From assembly GCA_949752735.1 (NCBI GenBank), contig OX457053.1:937293-1001292 (forward strand): a stretch of 64,000 nt of DNA, given 5' to 3'. The notes under the pieces were generated by a model that saw only the letters and a program-made list of their open reading frames with translations, was not told the origin of the DNA and searched no databases. The stretch comes from Lumbricus terrestris. Lineage: Eukaryota > Annelida > Clitellata > Crassiclitellata > Lumbricidae. Every line of letters begins with the position of its first letter. The first letter of the stretch is position 1. Shown piece by piece: positions 24,573 to 37,700 of the stretch. A program made the translations under genes and the position numbers.

Positions 24573-25659
24573 TCAATTGTTCATACAAAGATATTCGGTT
24601 GAAAGAAACGATCACTAAAATTAATCGATTCTTGGATGCACCCATGCAGTGACACAAAAATGTGCACGTTGATATTATATATAGCGCATTCTTTAAGATT
24701 GCAAGCGTTATGGAGAGCAAAGGATTTATTAGCGGCCAGCATATTTTCAAAGATCACTGGATCAATTTATTACATAGTCTATGCCTAATATTAAAAATTG
24801 ACAGCAAATATAGCAAAAAGTTATAACACTTTTGAACTTAACAAGCTCATGATTGATACCTCTCGTATAGGCCTATGCAATGTTTTATAGTAGGCCTAGG
24901 CTACTGGTTAGAATTAATAGAAAAAGATTTCCGGTTCGATTGGAAGTGGTTTAAGACTTGTAGCGACCCTCTTACGCTTTCTTATAATTATTAGGCCTAC
25001 TCTTAGTCGACAATGAAATGCTGATAACAGACAGTTTCTAAAATATGTCAGTTAGCCTCAAGTTATCCTGATTAAAATGTTTTAGTAATCGTTGTCTGTG
25101 ATTATATAGAATAATTGTTTACGTCCACATATATTATATAGAAAAGTACGTAGAAGTTGAGTATGGCAGACCTCAGCAACGTAAGCTAACGGTTCAACTC
25201 TTTTTGTTGTTTTCAATGGCCATCGTTTTTATTTTCGCACATTAATTTTACTCTGAGTCCAAACCTCCTGCTGCTGTGTTAAATATAATATTCTTTATTG
25301 AAGCAATCCGGTTGACAAACCGCAACCGGTCACAGTGTACAGGTAGGCCAAATGAATGCAATTGAAACAATTCACATGAACGCAAATGACAGAAGACATA
25401 AATCTAAAGTAGACACACATGACTTTGTATAATTATCTACATAGTTTCTTGCTTAAACATTTTGCTACACTAAACTTTAGGCTATGGTGTTCTGCTTATA
25501 ATATCGCTTAATGTTTAGTCATTACATCCAAGGTGAAAGGCGGACTAATTTGACAGAACGACAACAAAGGAACCTTAAAATTAAATCTTTTCAATAATTT
25601 CGGAGTAACCATTTCCATCGAGGGCATGGACCTAAGATCTCATCCCGAATGTCTCTCGT

Positions 25660-26413
25660 CTAACCAGTTTGTGGATCACTTGCTGCAAGACTTTCATGAG
25701 GATTGCTTATGACAGACTCTTCGTCGGCCATCTTGTTGTCTGCAAATTCCAACTCGGCGTACACAATGCTCGTTTGAGGTTCATCTGGAGCAAGGAAAGT
25801 TGTTGGATCACTTGCTGCATGACTGTCATGGGAATTGCTTAGGACAGGTTCTTCCTTGGCCATCTTGTTGTCTGCAAATTCCACCGTGGCGTACACAACG
25901 GGATCCGGAGCAAGGAAAGTTGCTGGATCACTTGCTGCAAGACTGTCATGAGGATTGCTTATGACAATCTCCTCGTCGGCCATCTTATTGTCTGCAAATT
26001 CCACCGTGGCGTACACAATTGGATCACTTGCTGCATGACTGTCATGAGGATTGCTTATGACAGGCTCTTCTTTGGCCATCTTGTTGTCCGCATATTCCAT
26101 CGTGGCGTACACAATGGGTTCCGAAGCAAGAAAAGTTGCTGGATCACTTGCTGTATGACTGTCATGAGGATTGTTTATGACAGGCTCTGCTTCCTTGGCC
26201 ATCTTGTTGTCTGTAAATTCCAACTCGGCGTACACAATGCTCGTTTGAGGTTCGTTGACATTGTCTCCAATGTCTTCATCGTGCGCTGTTCGAATGACTT
26301 CAGCGTAGACACCTTGCATCTCTTTAATCTTATCGACGCCTTTACACTGATCTCCGGCAGTTTGTTCTGCAGCTGAAACTCGATCTTCTTCAACGCTTAC
26401 TCTTCTTGAATTC
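25660..26413 (-). CDS. Gene 4 cytoplasmic tail exon with tandem ITIM repeats
   Basis: A 754-nt exon encoding 250 residues and ending TAG. After a paralogue-like start (NSRRVSVEEDRVSAA) come six tyrosine sites: QGVYAEVI, TSIVYAELEF, EPIVYATMEY, DPIVYATVEF, DPVVYATVEF and TSIVYAELEF. Four fit the strict ITIM consensus; YATM also fits the YxxM form bound by PI3-kinase regulatory subunits. The last five sit in near-identical units of roughly 35-45 residues containing ADNKMA, EEPVISNPHDS and AASDP. DNA identity between units is high, which indicates recent tandem duplication. The tail length is 2.5 times that of genes 2 and 3. Confidence 0.9.
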
Positions 26414-29400
26414 CTGGTTTCAAAAGCAAAAGAGTCGCAGCAATGTTAGTCTAATTTCAACTAATTGAAAAACATCTATAAAGAGATAACTAGTCTTAAC
26501 TAATTTTAAAAACATTTATGAAGATATAGCTAATAGAACTTGTGTTATATAGGGACAAATCTTCAACACCGCAGATAAAATGGGACAATTTTAAGCAATA
26601 ATAATTGTATATCATTCTTCGGTATAAAACAAAATCAATTTTGAAATAAAGCTTGATATGATCACAAGCTTAGGAGGTTCAGAGGGGTAAATGCTCCTTC
26701 AAATTTGGGGCATTTCCGTTTTTCGATCACGTATAATTGTATGCCTCGGAAAAATCTTAAACAAACTACTTGAAGTTCAACACTCATTAGCAGACTGTAT
26801 TAGGGCCTACTCCCAGTTCCAACTTGCCTTAATCAATTTAGTACCTACGAACCGTCACAAACCATCGTATAAAGGCATCAATCAATTACTCAATCAATCA
26901 ATCCTAATTTATATAGCGCCTTTTCAAGATATCCACTCAGAGGTGCTACCGGCCGAGATCAAGTGAAAAAACAGTCTTCAACAGTTTGTGAAATTGAGAA
27001 GAGCTTGGGAGGTGTCGCATAGTCAAGGGAAGTCCATTCCAGGATGTTGGACCAACCACAGAGAACGAACGCTTCTGCATTGTTGCAGAGCGAGTGAAAG
27101 GAACCATTAAGTCACCATGGACAGCAGAGCGCAGTGCGCGACGGCCTATGCAAGTGGAAAGAGGTAGGCAAAGCTCACACAGATAAAGGTATAGTAGATA
27201 TTCGCAGACAAAGTTCTAAATTGATCCTAACATTTTGTAAAAATGGGCAAAAATCGCAGGAAATTCACGACTCCAAATTTGCACGAAGTCAATTATTTGG
27301 GATATATTTTTTATCGAGCGGAAGTATAGGCCTAGTCTTGACCCTCCCCTAAAGCTGAAATTTCCATTACGCCTATGAATATGATGATCTGCATTGGCTT
27401 TATTATATAGTGGATTTTATTATAGAGAAGTAGCCTTCCTCGGGTTCTCTGCCCCAAGGGCGGATCCAGGAATTTTCGAAGGGGGGGGCCAATTTTTTTT
27501 GGCTTGGGTCGGAATTTTTTTAGTCGTTTGGTCGAAACCAGAGTTTCATTTAGTCCCTCCTATGGGGGGGGGGGGGTTGAGGTTTGTGGAGGGGTAGATT
27601 ATGGACCGTCTGGAAGACAACCATGAGGCGCGTATCGCCGAGAGTGGTTGGGGAGGGGCATGGGGAGGGGATATGCCCCTCCCCACCAGAAACATTTTGA
27701 TTTTCGCATTGTAATGGTAGCATTTTAAGCTGTTATCTTAGCAAAATAGCGGTACTTTTCAGTGCTTATAAGCGTGCAATAAGATCTCAATAAATATAGA
27801 CTATACTTTAAAAATAGGCTTTCAAGTTTCCACACTGCAACATTGCCCTTGTGAGATGTCATTTTAGCAAAACTACTCAATTTGTTCAGTACTGATTAAA
27901 AAATATACACAATATTAATATTAATATTAATATATACGAAACAATATTAAAAATATCTGTTTGTATCGTGTCCAGCAGCCTTTTTTGAAGAATTCGGGCG
28001 GAAAGAAGTCATCAGTTTTTTAGAAGGAAAATTGAACACCATTTTTTGTACTGGTTTAATATATTGAATAACTTCTGACTTATGTGTAATTATATAACAT
28101 GAGCTGATTTTTTGCACTAGTATCAGCTTATCCCTATTTTCTAAACTTCAAAAGGGTGTTCAATTTCCCTTCTAAAAAACTGATGACTTTGTTTAGTCAT
28201 CCATCCGAAATCTAAAAAGAGGTGTTCATTCTAACAAAAAATCGATGACTTCTTTTAGGCTGCCGTGCAAGATATTTAAAAAAGGTGCTCAATTTTCTTC
28301 CCAAAAAGCAAATGACTTTTTTAGTCATCCGACAGAAACAGTAAAAAAAGGTGTTAAATATCCCTTCTAGAAACACTGATGTCTTTGTTTAGTCATTCGT
28401 CTGAATTCTTCAAAAAATGGTGTTTAATTTTCCTTCTGAAAAAACGGATGACTTAATTTTGTCTTCCGTGTGAAATCTTATAAAAGGTGTTCAATTTTCT
28501 TCTCTCAAAAAATGACTTTTTTTAGTCATACGTCCCAAATATTCAAAAAAAAGGTGTTCAAATTCCCTTCCCAAAAAACTGATGACTTTGTTTAGTCATC
28601 CATCTGAATTCTTCAAAAAAAGGTGTTTAATTTCTTCAAAAAAAACTAAAGACTTTTTGTTTACTCATTCGTCCGAAATCTTTAAAAAAGGTGTTCAATT
28701 TCTCTTCTAAAAAACTGATGACTTCTTTTAGTCTTCCGTGCGAAATGTTATAAAAGGTGTTCAATTTTCTACCCCCCAAAAATGACTTTTTTAGTCATCC
28801 GTCCTAAATATTCAAAAAAGGCGTTCAATTTTCCTTCTTAAAAACTGAACTTCTTTTAGTCATCCGTGCGAAATCTTCAAAAAGGGTGTTCAATTATCCT
28901 TCTAAAAAACTGATGTCTTTTTTAGTCTTCTGTGCGAAATCTTAAAAAAGGTGTTCAACACATCTTTATTTAACCAAAGTTTAACGTCGTCGTATGACAT
29001 CAAAGGCCGTTGACGACAATTTACAGCTTATACAGTGTAGTAACAATGAATTTATGATGTCCGTCCAAATTAACCATAATTATAACATTGTCATAACAAT
29101 ATCATTGTTCATCAAGTCTTAACATAATATTATTGTACGTCGTCTTATAGCGTTCATTGTTTAGTAGCGGAATGGTTAACAGTTAATAAGCTTACAATTT
29201 ATGCCAAATATTTTGCTTGGGTACATTCATTAATATGTTGCAATAATTGTCACATGCAAGCTATTTCACAAACTTTTCTTGATTACCATTCTTTAAAACA
29301 AGTTTGATTCTTAGCTTCTACATTTCAGTAAAAGAAATTCTTAAACAGGTTAATATGAGATATAATTTTGCTCTAACAAGAGCAAAGACGACTAACAATA

Positions 29401-29440
29401 TGCAACACAATCATGTTACAATGGCATGACATACAATATT

Positions 29441-29472
<32 letters not shown>

Positions 29473-31733
29473 AGCACATTTACGATCAGTTTCTCAATGC
29501 ATTGTCACATCAAAGAATTTTTTTAAATATCTTATTTTGTTATACTAAACAATTGTACTTCACAATTTAATCTATTGATTCACCATATCCTTGAAGTCAA
29601 CCATCATATGAAAAATTTTCATTAGACACATGTACTTGACAAGAATCAACAACAACAAATATTTAGAGAAGAAATAAACTCAGAAGCAAAGCAGAGCTGC
29701 AGGCACACGAGATATGCATCTTTTGGTAAGTTGGTCATGCACCATGTACAATTTCTTACATGGGCTTATAAACGACAGTATTTACACAATTTTTCCTTTA
29801 GTTATTTCGTTTATCAGCCTATAAACTACACTTTGCATATAACCGTCATCAAGTAAATTCTTAGTATTGAAGTCTAACTTAAAAGCAGCACATGCATTTC
29901 TTAGTACGTCAGATATATTTTCTTTTTTACAAGTTAACAATAAATGATCTATGTTCTCTGTAACATTACATGAATTACAAAGACCACTGTCATGCTTCTT
30001 CATAAGATAAAGTCTTTCATTTAGGTTTACTTTTCCTAACCTTAGTCTTGACATTTGGACCTCTTTCTTTCTATTAAGGTCAGTAAATTTCAGACTTGTG
30101 TTCACTACTGGGCATATATATTTATAGTGATAACCCTTAGATTCACTATCATAGTAGTTCTGCCACTTTTCAACTACATACAATTTTACAATTGAAAAGA
30201 CTTCTTGCAGTTCCAGATAGTTTGTTGCATTCACAATTGGCATACTCAGGGATTGTTTGGCTAAGGCATCAGCCTTTTCATTACCTAATATATTAACATG
30301 ACTAGGAATCCAGATCAAATGCACTTTACTTATTTTAATTTGGTTAAATGTATTTATTGTTTCTTGTAATAGAAGTGGTCGGGACTTTGTATATGAATTC
30401 TTAAGAGAAGTAAGAACACTTAAAGAGTCAGAGAAGATAGCAAAGTTTTTAAGGTCCTGGTTTTCATTTTTTGATATCCAGGAAAAGACTTCTTTGATAG
30501 CAGTTAGTTCAGCAGCAAATATGCTAGAATTATCACAAAGACGAAGTTGTTTATCTAAATTTAGGGTAGGGATTGTGTAAGCAGCAGCGACTAAATTCTC
30601 AACTTTTGAACCATCTGTATATATGTGTGTATAGGTAGGATATTTGTTTATATGTTCTAATGATATAAGATTTAAAAGTTCAGGATTGTCGTGTTTCTTA
30701 CTTATTTCTTTGTGAAGAGTGATATCGACGTCAATGTCATTATTCAGCCAAGGAGGAGTTGCAGGAAAGGTGGGAGATTGAAAAGGCAGATTGATAGAAG
30801 AGAAAAAGGTGTGAGTTCTCATGTGCGTGGATTCTGTTCCGAATTCATTTGTCCAATGCGGCTGGTAAGCAGATCTGAGCGGGTGATTGGAATTTCCCAA
30901 GATTTTTGTCCCCAATCTTAGGGAACTCTGCAATCTTCTCATCTCTAGAGGCATTTCACCACACTCATTCTGAAGCGCTAAGGAAGCGGTACCTTTGGCA
31001 GCACCACAGCTCAATCTTAGCGCCTCAGTCTGAAGTGATGATAACTTATCTAGATGCGATTTAGGTGCTGAAGAATACGCTACATCGCCATAGTCAATGA
31101 CAGATCTTATAAGGGCCCGGTATATGTGAAGTAGGGCTTTTTTCGAAGCTCCCCAATGATTACCAGATACTGCTCTCATGAGGTTCATACGGTTTTTACA
31201 TTTAGCAATGACATAATCTATATGTGGTTTCCATGATAACCTATGATCAAAAATTACCCCAAGGAATTTAGCTGTTCAACACATCCGTCCGAAATCTTCT
31301 TTTTAGTCATCGTCCAAAATCTTTAAAAAAGGTGTTGAATTTCCGTTCCCAAAAACTGATGTTTTTTTAGTCATCGACCAAATTTTTAAAAATATGACCA
31401 ATTAGTTAATTATTTTTTACCATTTTTCCTTTCCCTTTGTGTTTTCATTGTTTAATTTCATGCATATTACATCATGTGCTCGTAAATGCATTAAATTAAT
31501 TTATTTCGCATTTTCCATATTGGGGGGTGTTCAAACACCCCAAACATCTCCCAAGCTACGGCCTTGACACCTGATGTATAAAATTGAAGGTCTGTAGTGT
31601 TTAGATTAGTTGATCCAAAAATCTGTCTATGTCTGTTTGTCTCTCCACGATGAGTCTCCTATACTCTGTCGCTAAAATGACATCCTAAAAAACTACCATA
31701 GCAGTGTGGAAATTCAAAAAATTATGTTGCTGG

Positions 31734-31782
<49 letters not shown>

Positions 31783-34700
31783 TTGTTCATGAAAGTGGAT
31801 TTCGATGTTTTTATTTCACAATGCAATTGTGTGAGACGTTTACAAGTCATTTTAGTCCCTGATTGAAGTGAAGGCACACACTGACAGTGGACAGTTGGTT
31901 GACAAAGTTGCATTGCAAATGTTGTTTGGTAGACTGCATATATATATATATATATATAATTATGTATTATATATATCCATGATTTATGGCTGTGTTATGT
32001 ATATATGTTATGCCTGACTTAGGGCCATATCGAGAGACTTTCTCCATAAATAATAATAGTGAATAATAGTTATTGTAGGGCTATTTCATAGAGCATGCAA
32101 TATTGCTCTATTAGCAGTTATTAATGGCAAACAAATTGCTTTATATTAAGACATTGCAATTGTGTGAGAGGCTTAGATTAGATTTTAATTACATTTATAT
32201 ATTATTTATAATATAGGTTTTGATTACATTTATATATTAATTCTCCTGGCCATGACTGAAACCCTGCGAAAAATTTGTTGGGCGACCATGGATGGGGCGG
32301 GGCCACGTCCCATGGAGATTTGAAATGGGGGGGGCCATGGCCGGATTGCCCCCCCCTGGATCCGCCCCTGCTCTGCCCCTAGGCAGGTTCGAACGCAAAA
32401 TGCCGCCACTCCATTCTCCGTTGCGACTTCAACTTTATCATTAAATTTGATAGCCGTCCTCCACCATTCAGTCCAGCATCATCTGTCTCGGTCGTCCTCT
32501 TATTAGTTACCGTAGCCTATATAGCTTATAATAAATTGTCGTCAACAATAAAAATCGATTTTTTGAAAAGGAGAACGCAACTTACTTTCTGCATAATTTT
32601 CTGAAGGTGAAGAACGCGGCGAAAACGCCAATGATAAGGGCAGCAATAGCTCCAATTAATACGGCTAACAGAGGCACTATCGTAACATCTGGGTAGAAAA
32701 CATAAATTCATAAAATTCAGTGAAGAACAAGCTAACTGATATCATGATATGATGCCAAATTGTAAAAAAAGAAACCAATCAAATCATTCCAGGCAGCAAG
32801 GAATTTGCATTTCCAATACGTTGAGATGGAGCTTTGTATTGTTTAAAAATGGAAAGTGTCTATTGCAGTGAAATTCTTGAGCAATCTAGCCTAAAATATC
32901 AGAAATCACAGAATAAGCATTACGGATGCGGTAGCTATGAGACTTGTCATATAGACACGTTCCAAGGCCCTGAAAGTTATGTATAAATACAAGTTGTATC
33001 AGCCTACCATGTATAATAATTGCAGGTTCCGGTGTTGTAGTCTTCTGACTTCCCTTATGTGACCAAGTTGAAGTGACTGCGGTAAAAATCCAAAGTTCAC
33101 TTGAGTTAAATCTATGAAACTACATATGATAGGCCGCGGCACATTCTCCGCCTAGCTGTAATGACCAAATTAGTACTGGCATTTAGCATCGTGTAGCTGG
33201 TGATATGGTGCAAAGTTTGCTTGTCTTGCTCTTTTAGTGGCGCTGTAGGGCTATAAGACGGAATGTAGATGCACGTTATTTTTCTGACACGTCCGTACGG
33301 TGCGCGTACGTTATTATGCCGTACGTTAGTATCAATTTATTGAGCAACGCACTCAGCGTCAATGATATCACTGCCGTTGTCAGCCAACTATGCACCCAAG
33401 AGGAAGATAAAGACGCTGTTGGATTGGACGATGTTGGAAGACTACAGGAAACTGAAGAAGAAGTCTCAAGATCGGAACGAGTGGTGCGTACGTTATTTCA
33501 GGAGAAATAATAATTATGGTCGCATTATAAATTACAATTAAATTACGACTACGGTTACATCTGCAGCAACCAGGCTAGATTAGGCTAAGCTTACTTGCAA
33601 CTTCGATATCATGGAAACGCTAAGACCCTATTGTGGGCGCGGTGGTGTAGTGGTGGCGTCGTTGCCTTGAAGCCAGAAGGTTCGAGGTTCGAATCCACCT
33701 CAAGTCGCCGCGTAGGGACCTTGGGCAAGTCCTTCACTCGCAGTTGCTCAGCGCTTCGGCGCTTTTGTAGTTTATCGAATTGAGGTTTACTAAATTGGTA
33801 TGTGAGGAGCGGTGGTATAGTGGTGAGCTCGATGACTTGGAGCTGGAGGGTCCCAGGTTCGAATCCACCTCAAGCCGCCGCGTAGGGACCTTGTACAAGT
33901 CCTGCGCTTGCAACTGCGCGTGCACTTTGGCGTGAAACTCCCATGCCGTTAGTTGCGCTGAAGTTGGGAGAGCCTCTGAGTAGTTAGCTTGAATGGGCGC
34001 ATTAGCAAATGAGGGAAACAAATGAAAAAATCGCATTCCAGGATTATCGCTTCCTGTGTGGCATTTGCAAAATTTGAATTACAAATGCAACTGCGAAAAC
34101 AATCAAACTTAGAATACCTGAGCCTTGCGCTGATTTGCTTGTTGTCCTTGATGTTTCCACAGCTGAGTCTTCTGTTGATTTGTCTGTTGACATGAACGTT
34201 TCCCTATGAATCTCTGTGATGATGGTCGTTATTTCTGTATAAATACAAAGCATTCCATAATTGAGCGCTAGCACATCTCATATTAGCCGATATAGAATTC
34301 CAACTTTCATTCTGCGCTATGTCAACCAATAAGTAGGCCTAGCATGTCTCCGGTACTACGTGGCTATCAATTTACATTGCAATATCCGGACTATAATTCT
34401 CAGATAATAATATTGTGTCTTGCTTCGAAGTCAGATTATTGCTATTGGTGTGGCATTAGCATCATTCGAATTATAAATGTAGCTGCGAAAATAATAAAAC
34501 TAACGAATACCTGAGCCTTGTGCTGATTTGCTTGTTGTCCTCGATGTTTCCACAGGATTCAATTCTATTGTCGTTTTTTCTGTGTAAATACAAAACTGAC
34601 TATAATGGAACAAAAGCGCATAATAATTATAATTATTATTACACAAGCCTAATTTTCTGTCTCTAGTGTGCCCCATATAGGTAGCTTCTCTCAGGCGCTA

Positions 34701-37700
34701 CATGGCTGTCAATTGACATCGCAGTAGGCTGTAGCCATGGACTATTCTCAGATAATAATGAAATAATGTCCTCCGAAGTCAGATTATAACTTCATTTATG
34801 GTATTAGCATTTAGCAACATTCAAATTATGAATGCAGCTGCGAAAACAATAAAAACTTACGATTAGCTGAGGTTTGTGTTGATTTGTCTGTTGTCAATGA
34901 TGTTTCCATATGACTCTCTGTGATAATGGTCATTTGTTCTATGCAAATACAAAGCAGACTATAATAGAACGAAAGCGCATCGATAATCATAGAAGTGTAA
35001 CAAAGACATAAGGTGCTATATAAATGTAATGGCTAAATAGGAGGGAGAAGCGAGGGAAGTGTGGTGGCAGTGATAATAGTTGCGGTCGAGAGAGGAGGAA
35101 AAGGAGGAAAGAGTGGCTAAGCAGGCACACAAAGAAATAGTTGCGAGTTGAGTCAGAGAGGAGAGATGACCAGCTGCAGAGGCTTAGAGGGGATTCAGCC
35201 ACAGGCAGGGAGGTAGGTTTGAGCAGTAGAGAGGGGCAGGCAGAACTGACCAAGGAGAGTTTGTAAATTACCAAAATTGAAAAGGAGTTTGTTCGTTTGG
35301 AGGACGGGTTAGCTGATGAGTGCTAAGTTCTAGGCAGACGAGGCTTGAGCAGCGCTCGCTGGCCTGGGGCTGACCGGAAAAGAGTTTAACTAAGGCATGA
35401 GGAGGAACGCGTCAGTTAGTCAGTCGGAAGGAGTCAGAGGAAAAGGTTGGTCGAGAGCGGAAGAAGGAACGGGGGAGACGAGGCCAGGAACATCAGCAAA
35501 GAGGAGAAAGGAAACGAGAAAGAACTGATCGAAACTGCAATGAGCATAAGTTAAGTAACCGGTATTAAAATTATTATAGTTATTAATTGTTTTAATCAAC
35601 TAACCCTATTATTATTATTCGTAGATTTTAGTATTGTGGTTACTGACGAGTGCTCTCGTTACTGTGACTAGTTCTAACATTTGTAATAGTTTTAATTATC
35701 CGTTGTTTGTCATAATAAAACTTATAATATCTTTTGTAATTCATTTGACAAATCATCACTGTCATATTTAGTGGTGAAGCGTAACTGTCATAGAAGCCTA
35801 ATTTTGTTTCTTTACTAAGCCCACCTATGAGTAGCTTGTATCCGGTGCTATGTGGCTATCAATAATTATTGACATTGCAATGGTCAGTTTACTCTAAGAT
35901 AATCATGATTTCTTCGAAGTCGAATTAGAGCTTCAGGTAGGGTATTAGGATCTAGCAACATTCGAGTAATTATCATTATTACAGATAGCCTACATCTGCG
36001 AAAACAATAAAACTTACTTAGAGCTGAGTATTCAATTGACTTGCCTGTTGACATGAATGTTTCCACAGGACTCTCTGTGGCAATCGTCATTTTTTCTGTG
36101 TAAATACAAATCATTCTATAACTCACAGCTAGCACGCCTAAGCCTAATCCTGTTATAGAATCCTAACTTTCTTCTGCCCTACATATATATTCGCCAATAA
36201 GTAGCTTGTCTTCGAAACTACGTGGCTATCAATTTGCATTGCAATCATTGTTCGACTATTTTCAGCAAATAAGTCTTTCTTCGAAGTCACCTCTAAAGAA
36301 GCTAACTGAAATATTATAAACTTTAATCCGACTTTTTAGACGAAGGTCAGCACAAAATGATCGCAATGCTATAAAATTGCTCGACCTGCAAATTCGTTTT
36401 CGTACCAAACTATCGAAGCACAGGCTACACGTAGCCTATTTTCGGTCAGTCAATTAGCGATTACCGCTGCAGCATACCACGACTTAAACGCACTCAGTCA
36501 CCATAGGTGCAATCACGTCTTAAAAGTTGGAGGGGACCAAATGAATCCCGTCCTAAAAGTTGAGGGGACCATAATAATAAAGTTAGGGGACCACTCAAAA
36601 GTTGGGGGGACGCGTCCCGTGGGTCCCATAGGGTGCTTGCGCCTATGTCAGTCACATACAATCACCCAACTAGGCTACCTGCACAAACTTAACACACACA
36701 CCCACAAACACACAATTATTATTAGATCTATAATATAATGTGTGTAACTGTGTATATACATGTATTATATACACACATTAGCAGAAAACACGTTCATAAA
36801 CAATTACAAACTTTCTCATTGCCTGATGTGCGTGTTTGATACATTTGTCTAGTTTCATTGCCAAGTCACGCACTTGCTATGCAATTGACAAGTTGTTTCA
36901 AATAGTGTTTTGAAATTTCATAAAACTTGCTTTTGCTCAATGTAATACACTCTAATGACTTCTGCATTGTACAAATCATGATATCCAACATTCGATGGGC
37001 AATTCAAATGAGACGATAATAATTGTCTGCTAAGATCTCGCGATCAAACATTTTATAACATATATTCGCAAGATGATAAAGCAAGCTACAAAGTTATGAC
37101 GAACGTAGCCTACCTCTGACAGATTCATTTGCGGAACTGGCTTTTCTTGCGTCAAAAACTAAGAACAAATGAATAAAAGAGATGACATGATTGTAATGTA
37201 TCAACTATTTTTGCAAACCTGACCAACAAAACCTAAAATTGATCACTAAATTCACTTAAAAGCGTCGATAGAAGCATTTAATGATAATTATCTGCTAAGG
37301 CAAGACCTCATTTAATTTAGAATTTATAGGAAAGATGGCCAACCTGTTTGACAAATAACACTTTTGTTCACGGAACATTTATCTCGACTCCAATTTGAGC
37401 TTTCATTAATAAACAAACAGTCCTGTTTTAGGTCTCCATAATCGTCCAGCAAATTGTATTTGATGTCGTGTTCGTCTAAAACGCATTAGGCTACGTATTA
37501 ATAATGGTCAAAGAAACTCCTATCTACTTAAAAACTTTGGTCGTGACTCATGACGGCATATTGCTCTATCATCTAGGCATCTGAACCCTTCATAAAAATC
37601 ATAAGAAATATAAGCACAACACATTTCCCGAGTACTTTAAACATGCTCGACGATCACCCTTCTAACTGATCTGCATGCATTTGATTGAATTGTTGTAATT

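Larger units (their letters stand above)
27455..32370. mobile_element. 4.9-kb hAT-like element, non-autonomous
   Basis: Termini are CAAGGGCGGATCCAGG on the left and the inverse of CAGGGGCGGATCCAGG on the right, flanked by a perfect 8-bp direct repeat CTCTGCCC (27447-27454 and 32371-32378). Eight-bp duplications and CAGNGGC-type ends are characteristic of hAT transposons. No transposase is visible. The interior carries a minisatellite and a nested LINE. It lies in the last intron of gene 4. Confidence 0.8.

Noticed and set aside
25948..26376. Plus-strand open frame of 142 codons opposite the gene 4 tail
   Set aside because: It is the antisense shadow of the repeated ITIM exon; the minus frame has conserved motifs, splice phase and paralogues.
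25660..26413. ITAM (activating) motif in the tails
   Set aside because: Tyrosines are about 25-45 residues apart, not the 6-8 needed between two YxxL/I in an ITAM, and transmembrane segments lack charged residues.
28010..28964. Regularly spaced repeats resembling a CRISPR array
   Set aside because: Units are diverged head-to-tail minisatellite copies without unique spacers, in an animal intron.
34987..35274. Minus-strand Leu/Ser-rich frame
   Set aside because: Product of a GA-rich tract in an inserted segment; low complexity, no homology.
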